NCBI GenBank assembly: GCA_002323995.1
Contig: DCQY01000117.1
Coordinates: 1 to 7,598, forward strand
DNA: 7,598 bases
Direction of reading: 5' to 3'
Source: Akkermansiaceae bacterium UBA1506
GTDB taxonomy: Bacteria > Verrucomicrobiota > Verrucomicrobiia > Verrucomicrobiales > DEV007
Positions 1-5,836 of this stretch are shown piece after piece (positions within the stretch are counted from its first letter, which is position 1; each line of letters opens with the position of its first letter). A program made the translations under genes and the position numbers. The notes beneath the pieces were generated by a model, which was given only the letters and a program-made list of their open reading frames with translations, was not told where the DNA came from and did no database searches.

Positions 1-64
1 CTTCGTTCGGCGTGTTGGGGCCCGAGTTTTCGGGTTTTGGTTTCGTTGGCCTTTTGGCCGGCAT
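1..64 (-). CDS. Possible 5' end of a hypothetical protein, cut by the left edge
   Basis: On the minus strand an ATG (complement of 62-64) opens a frame that stays open to the window edge, giving 21 residues beginning MPAKRPTKPKPENSGPNTPN. The stretch is rich in Lys, Pro and Asn, as in the disordered basic N-termini of some cytoplasmic or nucleic-acid-binding proteins, but no domain is visible and no function can be given. The ATG lies 18 bp downstream of the sulfatase stop codon on the same strand, spacing typical of an operon neighbour. No Shine-Dalgarno sequence precedes it, as for the other genes here. With so few codons, a chance open frame cannot be excluded. Confidence 0.35.
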   Translation of the reverse strand, partial: MPAKRPTKPKPENSGPNTPNE

Positions 65-82
65 GAGGGGAAACGCGGTCGT

Positions 83-1516
83 TTACAGCTTGCCGCTGTA
101 GTTGCGAAGCGTGGGCAGGTCGCCGGGCTCGTTCAGGATGGGGCTGGCATTGTCGACGAAGGCAGCAGGTCGGGTCTTTGCTGCGATACTGTCGGCGTGC
201 TGGGCCAGCAGGTTCTCCAACTCCCTGACAAGGTCAGGATGATCTTTGGCGACGTTGTTCTTCTCGCCGAGGTCCGTTGAAAGATCGAAGAGCTGAGAAT
301 GAATTCCTTTGCCCTTGATGGGTACTTTGACCAGTTTCCAGTCACCACGACGAATGCCCTCGACTTCGTAGTAGTGGACGTCATGAGGGGATTTGGCTCC
401 GGGCGTTCCGAGGAGTAGATCGAGAGCATCTTTACCGTCGATTGTGCGGTCGTCGGGAACCTTTGTTCCCGTCAGTCGCGCGAATGAGGGAAGGATGTCA
501 GTGGTGACGGCAATCGCATCGGTCTGAATGCCGGCGGCGATACTGCCGGGCCACCAAGTGACGGTGGGGACGCGCATATGGCCTTCAAACTTGGGGCCGC
601 CTTTGCCGCCTCGCAGAGGACCCATGCTCATGCCTCCGGCGCCGCCGTTGTCCGAAGTGAAGATCACGAGCGTGTTTTCATCGAGTTTCATTTCACGGAT
701 TGTGTCGAGAATGCGGCCCACACTGTCGTCGACTTCTTCGACAGTGGCGCGGTCGACATCACCCTCGGCCCGTTCCATGAAATCGGGACGGGCGTGGCGT
801 GGCTTGTGAACGTGGGAATGGGGAACGTAGCAGAAGAAAGGCTGGTCTTTGTGCTCTCTGATGAACTCAACAGCAGCGTCAGTGATTACTTCGGCGAGAA
901 GGGATTGGTCGGCTGCGTCAGCCACATAGGCGACGGCCTCGTTTTGCAGCATAATGGGGAGTGGCTCATAGGGACCGCGATCGGTCACGGGATTGCCTCT
1001 CGCATTACCTGGCCACATGTCGTTGGAGTAGGGGATGCCGAAATAGTGATCGAAACCCTGGGCTAGCGGAAGGAAGGCTTTTTGGTCACCGAGATGCCAC
1101 TTGCCGAAGATGCCGGTGGTGTAACCCGCTTCCTTGAGCATCTCGGCGATGGTGATCTCGTCTGGGTTGAGTCCTCGATCCTCTCCCGGAAAGGTGACCG
1201 TACCGTCCATCCCGATACGATGGGCATAGGTGCCGGTAAGCAGTGCAGCGCGTGAGGGAGTGCAAGCGGTGTTAGCGACGTAGAACTGGCGCAATGTATT
1301 GCCCTCTGCCGCCATGCGGTCGAGGTGGGGCGTCTGGTTAACGCTGTTACCAAAGGGACCGATGTCGCCATAGCCCATGTCGTCGATGAAGATAAGGACG
1401 ATGTTCGGACGCGGAGGGGTCGAAGTTTTTAGTGGCCGGTTTTTAGTGGCTGATTCCTCGGCTTGGGTGGAGAAGAGGAAAACTAGAACGAGTAGGAGAT
1501 GAGTTAGGATTTTCAT
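83..1516 (-). CDS. Secreted S1-family (arylsulfatase-type) sulfatase
   Basis: This 477-residue protein should hydrolyse sulfate esters outside the cytoplasm, probably on a sulfated sugar or polysaccharide; the substrate cannot be read from the sequence. Residues 1-19 form a Sec signal peptide (hydrophobic 7-15, likely cleavage after TQA). The alkaline-phosphatase-fold sulfatase domain starts at PNIVLIFIDDMGYGD, with metal ligands Asp45 and Asp46. The formylglycine signature CTPSR is at 85-89, making Cys85 the residue to be oxidised. The second signature GYTTGIFGKWHLG is at 131-143 (Lys139, His141). SHVHKP at 234-239 matches the arylsulfatase SHTHYP motif. TSDNGG at 287-292 gives Asp289 and Asn290, and Lys305 lies in LRGGKGG before EGHMRVP. 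All expected active-site residues are present and the length is normal. Cys85 needs a formylglycine-generating enzyme, which is not in this window. The frame is open upstream of the ATG but has no ATG, GTG or TTG, and the signal peptide fixes the start. It follows the serine hydrolase on the same strand but is separated from it by a likely terminator. Confidence 0.95.
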   Translation of the reverse strand: MKILTHLLLVLVFLFSTQAEESATKNRPLKTSTPPRPNIVLIFIDDMGYGDIGPFGNSVNQTPHLDRMAAEGNTLRQFYVANTACTPSRAALLTGTYAHRIGMDGTVTFPGEDRGLNPDEITIAEMLKEAGYTTGIFGKWHLGDQKAFLPLAQGFDHYFGIPYSNDMWPGNARGNPVTDRGPYEPLPIMLQNEAVAYVADAADQSLLAEVITDAAVEFIREHKDQPFFCYVPHSHVHKPRHARPDFMERAEGDVDRATVEEVDDSVGRILDTIREMKLDENTLVIFTSDNGGAGGMSMGPLRGGKGGPKFEGHMRVPTVTWWPGSIAAGIQTDAIAVTTDILPSFARLTGTKVPDDRTIDGKDALDLLLGTPGAKSPHDVHYYEVEGIRRGDWKLVKVPIKGKGIHSQLFDLSTDLGEKNNVAKDHPDLVRELENLLAQHADSIAAKTRPAAFVDNASPILNEPGDLPTLRNYSGKL

Positions 1517-1576
1517 CAGATTGCAGACTAAGTAGGGTTTGGTGAGTGAGTTAAAAGATTTGGAGCGCAGTGAATA

Positions 1577-1680
1577 AAGACGAAGCGAAGTCAGTTGGGT
1601 ATCTCGGCGGCGAGGCGGTTGCTCTATGAAGTCGACCTGCGCCGCGGTGATATTGCTGGAGCGATCAGATATCCTGACCT
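1577..1680. other. GC-richer patch in the spacer upstream of the sulfatase
   Basis: Within the 263-bp spacer between the sulfatase start (1516) and the serine hydrolase stop (1780), about 100 bp are clearly richer in G and C (for example CTCGGCGGCGAGGCGG and CTGCGCCGCGG) than the AT-rich sequence on either side. The patch can be read without stops in two plus-strand frames and in the minus-strand frame of the sulfatase. One plus-strand frame ends with the protein-like run YEVDLRRGDIAGAIRYPDLI before a stop. It carries a short inverted pair (GATAT/ATATC). It may be a dispersed intergenic repeat or a gene remnant; nothing identifies it from the window alone. Confidence 0.3.
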
Positions 1681-1737
1681 TATCTAGTTTTGAAGCAGTG
1701 CAAAAAGACTTTCGGAGTGATCTCGAATCGATAAAGG

Positions 1738-1764
1738 AAGAATTAGAGGCGCACCTAAATTCTT
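1738..1764 (-). terminator. Probable Rho-independent terminator after the serine hydrolase
   Basis: A perfect 7-bp stem (AAGAATT at 1738-1744 against AATTCTT at 1758-1764) continues through a small 2x1 internal loop into three more pairs (AGG/CCT) closed by a four-base loop. On the minus strand it begins 15 nt after the serine hydrolase stop codon and is followed by CCTTTAT. On the plus strand the right arm is followed by TTA, so it might work both ways. The stem is AT-rich and the U-tract is interrupted, so its strength is uncertain. It suggests that the sulfatase has its own promoter. Confidence 0.45.
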
Positions 1765-1779
1765 TTACTAAATGGAGTA

Positions 1780-2973
1780 TTACTTCAGGAATCCGGGGAC
1801 GACACGTTCAGGAAGAGTCTTCAACATCTTGCCCATGCCTTTGTTATGCGCGGTGACGATCGCGATGAGATCGATTTCAGGGAACATGAGAATGAATTGT
1901 CCTCCGGCTCCGCGGCCACTGATACAGTCAAAAGTCTGATCTTCGACCGGGGCATCATGTCTCCACCAGAAGAAGCCGTAGGAAGTGCCCTGGGGATTAG
2001 TGTGAATTCGCGATGTCGCTAGTTCGACAAATTCGGCGGGCACGATTTGCTCGCCTTTCCACTGTCCGTCATTCATCACAAGCAGACCCCACTTGAGCAT
2101 GTCGCGGGACCGCATGCTGCTGCCGGCGGCTGATTTGGGCAGGCCACTGATATCTTCCTGCCACGCGAAGTTTCGAATGCCCATTTTGCCGAGCAGTTCT
2201 TTCTCGAGAAACTTCCATGACGTGCCGGGAGTGGTTACTTCAACCACTTGCATGGTCATGGACGGATCAGAACCCTGGTATTTGTAATCGCGTGGAGAAG
2301 GGGGAATGGGCTGGCTGTGAGTGAGGTAAGTCTGGACCTGTCCCTGGTCTCTAAGCATCTCGGGAGTTTTCATCAGCCCGGCGGCTTTCAGTTTGCTGAT
2401 GCGAATGCCGGAGTGCATGTTCATAGCTTCAGCGAGAGTGATCTGGTCTGCTCCTTCAACCAGTTGGTTGCGATCTATTTCTTTCAGGAAATCCACAACC
2501 GGTTTCTCGAGATCCTCCATGGTGAGGTGTCCTAGTTGAATGGCGCGTCCTACCGCCATGGCGGTGTAGGACTTCGTGATGGACATTTGATAGTGCGGAT
2601 AGTTCACCCGACCCCTGCGATAGTAGGATTCGAAGATCAGTTTGCCGTCTTTGCAGAGGAGTAGGCTGTCCACCTCGCCGTGGTCACCTGCAGCGATTTC
2701 TTCGGCAAAGGCAAGAACGGCATTTTTATTGCCTCCGTCGGCACCCAGAGTGCCGACCGGTATGTCGTCATTCCGGTCACCGGGAGAAGGATTAAGAAAA
2801 GGTTTTTTAAGATAGGGGAGGTCTTTCTCGAGTTGAAACGAAACATCCTCAGAGTTGAGATCGGTGATTTCAGGCGCAAGCCCGGTAACTGGCACCTCCT
2901 CAGCCGCAGCTACCGATATTGAGGCGATAACGAGAGAGATGAAATTCGAGTGGAGAAAAGAAGGTAGGCTCAT
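1780..2973 (-). CDS. Exported beta-lactamase-family (class C-like) serine hydrolase
   Basis: This 397-residue protein belongs to the penicillin-binding-protein/class C beta-lactamase fold, a family that includes esterases, D-amino-acid peptidases and many proteins of unknown substrate. Residues 1-24 look like a Sec signal peptide (hydrophobic core around 11-23, cleavage near VAAA/EE). The nucleophile motif SxxK is SITK at 131-134 (Ser131, Lys134). The usual second motif appears as YQGSD at 232-236, with Tyr232 as probable general base; Tyr-x-x-Gly variants are common in this group. The third box is the Gly-rich RGAGGQFILMFPEIDL at 354-369, replacing the KTG of true beta-lactamases. This makes an esterase or peptidase more likely than antibiotic resistance. 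The length fits a single-domain member with an extended N-terminal linker (25-75). The start is fixed by the signal peptide; no Shine-Dalgarno sequence is present. It is transcribed away from the GH75 gene, across a 314-bp divergent spacer. Confidence 0.9.
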   Translation of the reverse strand: MSLPSFLHSNFISLVIASISVAAAEEVPVTGLAPEITDLNSEDVSFQLEKDLPYLKKPFLNPSPGDRNDDIPVGTLGADGGNKNAVLAFAEEIAAGDHGEVDSLLLCKDGKLIFESYYRRGRVNYPHYQMSITKSYTAMAVGRAIQLGHLTMEDLEKPVVDFLKEIDRNQLVEGADQITLAEAMNMHSGIRISKLKAAGLMKTPEMLRDQGQVQTYLTHSQPIPPSPRDYKYQGSDPSMTMQVVEVTTPGTSWKFLEKELLGKMGIRNFAWQEDISGLPKSAAGSSMRSRDMLKWGLLVMNDGQWKGEQIVPAEFVELATSRIHTNPQGTSYGFFWWRHDAPVEDQTFDCISGRGAGGQFILMFPEIDLIAIVTAHNKGMGKMLKTLPERVVPGFLK

Positions 2974-3287
2974 TGTCGCTGCGTAACTTTGGCGGGGTGA
3001 CTATGTATCAAGCGATCATTTTCGACCGGTTACTTCTTCCCTTAACACGTAAAGTTTTTTCTTTCAGGCTGAAAATGAAATCAGAGGCGTCTCGTCGCTT
3101 GTAGCAGTCCTGTATCCCACAAGCGAAATATAGGCACTTCCGAGAAAGTAATGCTCAGTTGGAAAACGTCTAAGCGGGACAAAGATTCAAAAGACATCCA
3201 AACATTTTTGCGAATGGGCTGGCCTCCCTACGTTGATGTAGCGATAGTCAAACCAGTCCGAAACCCTGCTGGTCTTTGCGTCATGTT
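2974..3287. other. Divergent intergenic spacer
   Basis: This spacer separates the starts of the minus-strand serine hydrolase and the plus-strand GH75 gene, so it should hold the promoters of both. It is AT-richer than the genes, for example the TTTTTTCTTTC run near 3054-3064. I could not find a convincing sigma-70 -35/-10 pair on either strand. It contains the 8-bp inverted repeat at 3095-3126 and the doubtful small ORF at 3151-3291. No RNA gene or mobile-element signature is visible. Confidence 0.6.
3095..3126. repeat. 8-bp inverted repeat in the divergent spacer
   Basis: TCGCTTGT at 3095-3102 is exactly mirrored by ACAAGCGA at 3119-3126, with 16 nt between the arms. The position between two divergently transcribed genes suits a regulator-binding site. 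As RNA it could form an 8-bp hairpin, but no T-run follows, so it is not a typical terminator. Function is inferred only from position and symmetry. Confidence 0.35.
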
Positions 3288-3291
3288 ATGA
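3151..3291 (+). CDS. Doubtful small ORF (46 aa) overlapping the GH75 start
   Basis: An ATG at 3151 opens a 46-codon frame (MLSWKTSKRDKDSKDIQTFL...) ending in a TGA at 3289-3291 that overlaps the GH75 ATG as ATGA, an arrangement typical of translational coupling. The predicted peptide is basic in its first half and has no transmembrane segment or recognisable domain. No clear Shine-Dalgarno sequence precedes it. An open frame of this length arises often by chance. It could be a leader peptide coupled to the GH75 gene, a real small protein, or nothing. Confidence 0.18.
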   Translation: MLSWKTSKRDKDSKDIQTFLRMGWPPYVDVAIVKPVRNPAGLCVML

Positions 3292-4394
3292 ATAATTTTC
3301 GTTTGCTTCTTGCTGTATTTCTAGTCCTTGGCTGCCTCATTGAGGTTGAGGGAGAGCCCGAAACGGTTCGGGAGTGGAAAGAAGCCCTCGTAGAGAAGAC
3401 GGCCTATGAAATTCGACAGGGCAAAAATGGTTATGTAGTTTCGGTAGATTTTGAGCGTCCCCGGCCAGCAAAAACTTCCGCTGAGTTAGAGCAAGTTAAT
3501 CCGGGACTTTTCACCCTCTTGCCCGGATTGGAGGGAATGGTTGATGGCGGTGAGATTTCCGAGTGTTACGACATACTCTACGACCGAAAAGTCCGTCAGT
3601 TGAAAGGGGGATACTTTCCTACGGATCACAATTTCCTCGATTGTGAAACGGTCATGGATCTGGTTCACGCAGAGTCGGGAAGAAGAGTCTTTCTCCTTCA
3701 GGCTGATATGGATGTGGTGACGGACGGCGTTGACGCTGCGCGGGCGGCTAAGGTGGAGGACTACGATTTTGCACGGGGATCTAATTCGTTTCTACCGATC
3801 ACGAAATATGGATGGTATCAGGGTAGCGCTCCTCCCAATCCGTTCATCGAATATTACCCCAGAGCCCTCAAGGAGCTGGAGGAAGTTCGCGCTGACTTGT
3901 TGGAGCGAGCTGAAGCCGACAAAGGTGCGATCTGGCGACGCATGTTGGAGACTTGCGACGAGCAGATTCGAATTGTAAAAGCCAGGGGTAAGGGATCCAG
4001 CATTCAGACCTGGATGAAAAGCAGTCGCTACCTCATGGCAACAGAGGATCCTTTTGTTGTCTTGCCGATGAGTTGGTTCAAGTTAGCAACAACGCCGGGA
4101 ACGGGGGATCTCTGCGCGGTAATTTGCGGCGGTAAGGTCTATCCAGCTATTCTGGGAGATTCAGGACCTGAAACCAAGGTTGGCGAAGCCTCCCTCAAGT
4201 TGGCTCAGCAATTGAATTCTAGAGCATCAGGAACCACCCGGGCGGTAAGCGGTGTTGGGGTGACTTACCTCTTTTTCCCGGGAACTAAACTCAGTAGTGG
4301 TAATCTCGACTACGCGGAGTGGCGCGAGCGAACGATCGAGCTCCTCGGTGAGATTGGCGGGGTTTCTTCGGAGGACGCGGTGCACGCGTGGTGA
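3288..4394 (+). CDS. GH75 chitosanase-like secreted protein or lipoprotein
   Basis: From the ATG at 3288 this is a 368-residue protein; an in-frame TTG at 3276 would add four residues and is less likely, because the signal sequence MNNFRLLLAVFLVLGC begins at the ATG. Numbering from the ATG, VLGC ends at Cys16 and resembles a lipobox, so the mature protein may be lipid-anchored; signal peptidase I cleavage a little later is the alternative. The C-terminal half resembles glycoside hydrolase family 75 (endo-chitosanase, cleaving beta-1,4 links in chitosan). Matching elements are DMDVVTDGVD near 140, PFVVLPMSWF near 255-264, a GDLCAVICGGKVYPAILGDSGP strand, GEASLKLAQQL and YLFFPGTK near 327-334. 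By analogy with fungal GH75 enzymes, Asp291 (GDSG) and Glu300 (GEAS) are the likely catalytic acids. A helical, charged insert (about 190-245) and an N-terminal region of about 100 residues with no recognised fold are extra to the core. It ends 15 bp from the convergent oxidase gene. The family call rests on motif memory, without an alignment. Confidence 0.7.
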   Translation: MNNFRLLLAVFLVLGCLIEVEGEPETVREWKEALVEKTAYEIRQGKNGYVVSVDFERPRPAKTSAELEQVNPGLFTLLPGLEGMVDGGEISECYDILYDRKVRQLKGGYFPTDHNFLDCETVMDLVHAESGRRVFLLQADMDVVTDGVDAARAAKVEDYDFARGSNSFLPITKYGWYQGSAPPNPFIEYYPRALKELEEVRADLLERAEADKGAIWRRMLETCDEQIRIVKARGKGSSIQTWMKSSRYLMATEDPFVVLPMSWFKLATTPGTGDLCAVICGGKVYPAILGDSGPETKVGEASLKLAQQLNSRASGTTRAVSGVGVTYLFFPGTKLSSGNLDYAEWRERTIELLGEIGGVSSEDAVHAW

Positions 4395-4409
4395 CGTAGC
4401 CGACATGGC

Positions 4410-5558
4410 TTACTCAACGAGGTGATTCGGAAAGTCGATCACCTTCTCACAGGCGACCTGCTCCATGACTTGCTGCAACTGTCGCTTCAGCATAGTGAGG
4501 GTGTGGTGGCCACCGTATTGGCCGAGCGCTCCGACGCCATACATGGGAGTGCGTCCCAGAAAAGTAAATTCAGCGCCGGTGGCAAGGGTGGCGGCAATGT
4601 CAGGACCAGTGCGAATGCCGCTGTCCATCATGAGGGTGGTCTTGCCTTTGAATTCTCTCACCAGCTCTGCGAGGGGCTTGATGGTGGACTGACCGGCGTC
4701 GAGTTGACGCCCTCCGTGGTTGGAAACGATCATGCCATCGACGCCGAGCCTGAGGGCGCGTTCGGCATCTTCGCAATTAACGATACCTTTTACGACGAGC
4801 TTACCCTTCCATTTGTCGCGCAGCGGCTTGATGCGTTCCTCGGTTAAGCGCCCGGAGAATGTCTTATTCATGAAGAGGCCGAGGTGCTTCATACTGAGAC
4901 CATTGGGGATATAGGGCTTCATTGTCTTGAACTCAGGAGCCCCCGCAGCGAGTTGACTGAAAGACCATCTCGGATGCGTCATCATCTGGAAGATGTTGCG
5001 CGCATTCATCCGTGGCGGGATGGAAAGGCCGTTGCGAATTTCCTTGGGGCGGTAGGCGAAGGTGGGGGTGTCTGCGAGAATGACCAGCACCTCACAGCCG
5101 GCGGCTTCGGCGCGCTCGAGCAGTTTGTCGCGCAGGTCGTCTTCAGCCGGATGGTAGAGTTGAAACCAGAATTTGCCCTCGGTAATTTCGGAAATGGTTT
5201 CGATACTGGCGGTGCCAACTGTGCTGAGAATGAAAGGCACGTTGTGAGCCCGTGCTGCGTGAGCAAGAAACTCACAAGCCCTAGGCCACATTAATCCCTG
5301 AAGCCCGACTGGAGCGATACCGAAGGGCGAGTCCCAAGTTTGGCCGAGAAGTTCCGTGGTTTGGTCAGCGCCGGGATAATCGCGGAGGTAGTATGGCTTG
5401 AGTTGGATCTCCCGAATGTCAGAGGTGTTGCGCTTAATGTTGACGTTGGAGAAACACCCGTTGTCGAGATAATCAAAAGCGAAAGCAGGCATACGACTCC
5501 GCGCTCTATCTCGAAGAGCTTCAACTGAGGGAAACCGGGAATCGAAATGATCTTCCAT
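4410..5558 (-). CDS. FMN-dependent alpha-hydroxy-acid oxidase/dehydrogenase
   Basis: This 382-residue cytoplasmic or membrane-associated flavoprotein should oxidise an L-2-hydroxy acid (glycolate, L-lactate or mandelate type) to the 2-oxo acid, passing electrons to oxygen or the quinone pool. The full TIM-barrel family pattern is present. Tyr30 is in FDYLDNG, the FMN-binding IAPVGLQGL is at 81-89, Tyr135 is in QLYHP, and Asp163 is in ADTP followed by the Arg-rich loop RPKEIRN. Lys257 is in LVVKGIV. The active-site signature SNHGGRQLD at 279-287 provides the base His281 and the substrate carboxylate ligand Arg284. DSGIRTG at 312-318 and FLGRTP at 333-338 bind the FMN phosphate. Length is typical (350-390). 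No signal peptide or transmembrane helix is visible. Substrate and electron acceptor cannot be set from the sequence, so no symbol such as lldD or glcD is given. It is divergent from the caspase-like gene across 267 bp. Confidence 0.93.
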   Translation of the reverse strand: MEDHFDSRFPSVEALRDRARSRMPAFAFDYLDNGCFSNVNIKRNTSDIREIQLKPYYLRDYPGADQTTELLGQTWDSPFGIAPVGLQGLMWPRACEFLAHAARAHNVPFILSTVGTASIETISEITEGKFWFQLYHPAEDDLRDKLLERAEAAGCEVLVILADTPTFAYRPKEIRNGLSIPPRMNARNIFQMMTHPRWSFSQLAAGAPEFKTMKPYIPNGLSMKHLGLFMNKTFSGRLTEERIKPLRDKWKGKLVVKGIVNCEDAERALRLGVDGMIVSNHGGRQLDAGQSTIKPLAELVREFKGKTTLMMDSGIRTGPDIAATLATGAEFTFLGRTPMYGVGALGQYGGHHTLTMLKRQLQQVMEQVACEKVIDFPNHLVE

Positions 5559-5594
5559 GAACGGGAGGAGCTTAAGGAAGGTAGCTTGGAATTG

Positions 5595-5606
5595 AAATAC
5601 GTATTT
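5595..5606. promoter_or_regulatory. 12-bp perfect palindrome, candidate operator
   Basis: AAATACGTATTT is a perfect palindrome lying in the AT-richest part of the spacer between the oxidase (start at 5558, minus) and the caspase-like gene (start at 5826, plus). It is 36 bp upstream of the oxidase ATG, where a repressor or activator of that gene could bind. No reliable -35/-10 pair was found nearby; a TATGAT at 5611-5616 lacks a well-spaced -35. The regulatory role is inferred. Confidence 0.3.
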
Positions 5607-5718
5607 TGTATATGATTACGCCGACATCGAGTGCGTCAGGACCTTAGTAATGGGCGAAGAAAGCGACCACATGAGTCGGGGTTACTCACCTTCGTTGGTG
5701 GGCAGCGGAGGTGTTGGC

Positions 5719-5736
5719 TGAGCGAATGTTTCTCAG
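5719..5736 (+). repeat. Upstream copy of an 18-bp start-region repeat
   Basis: TGAGCGAATGTTTCTCAG matches TGAGTGAATGCTTCTCAG at 5819-5836 in 16 of 18 positions. The copies begin exactly 100 bp apart, and flanking sequence shows no similarity. Each contains an ATG: here at 5726, and in the second copy at 5826, the start of the caspase-like gene. Both ATGs are followed by similar codons (M-F-L-R here, M-L-L-R there). Confidence 0.5.
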
Positions 5737-5794
5737 AATGACGACGGATACCTGGTCGTCTTTGTTTTTGGCTGTTGGCGCCTTCAAGTCTTGA
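5726..5794 (+). CDS. Possible 22-aa leader peptide
   Basis: The ATG inside the upstream repeat copy opens a 22-codon frame, MFLRMTTDTWSSLFLAVGAF followed by KS and a TGA at 5792-5794. It has a hydrophobic stretch (SSLFLAVGAF) but is too short to be a functional exported protein by itself. It ends 31 bp before the caspase-like gene. It could be an upstream regulatory ORF or the decayed remnant of a duplicated gene start; chance is also possible for so short a frame. Confidence 0.15.
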   Translation: MFLRMTTDTWSSLFLAVGAFKS

Positions 5795-5818
5795 CGCGAA
5801 TGGATTTTCGATTTCGAC

Positions 5819-5836
5819 TGAGTGAATGCTTCTCAG
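5819..5836 (+). repeat. Downstream copy of the 18-bp repeat, spanning the peptidase start codon
   Basis: TGAGTGAATGCTTCTCAG contains the start codon at 5826 of the caspase-like gene and codes its first residues MLLR. No Shine-Dalgarno sequence is present, so this sequence may matter for translation initiation, which would explain why it resembles the copy at 5719-5736. Confidence 0.5.

Noticed and set aside
21..60. Short hairpins CCCGA/TCGGG (21-34) and GGCC/GGCC (49-60) as a sulfatase terminator
   Set aside because: The stems are only 4-5 bp, there is no proper U-tract on the minus strand, and they fall inside the likely next ORF.
578..1066. 162-codon plus-strand ORF
   Set aside because: It lies wholly inside the sulfatase on the opposite strand. 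The minus-strand frame carries all sulfatase motifs, while this one has no recognisable domain.
1626..1856. 76-codon plus-strand ORF
   Set aside because: It runs through the terminator hairpin and into the 3' end of the serine hydrolase on the other strand. It has no domain, no ribosome-binding site and a composition unlike the neighbouring genes.
1780..2973. Antibiotic-resistance beta-lactamase
   Set aside because: SxxK is present, but there is no KTG box and the third motif is the Gly-rich type of esterase/peptidase relatives.
3276..3287. TTG start for the GH75 gene
   Set aside because: The ATG at 3288 begins a standard signal peptide, and the four added residues contribute nothing.
4422..4847. 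141-codon plus-strand ORF (and a similar one at 4884-5294)
   Set aside because: Both are antisense to the complete, motif-bearing FMN oxidase and show no domain of their own.
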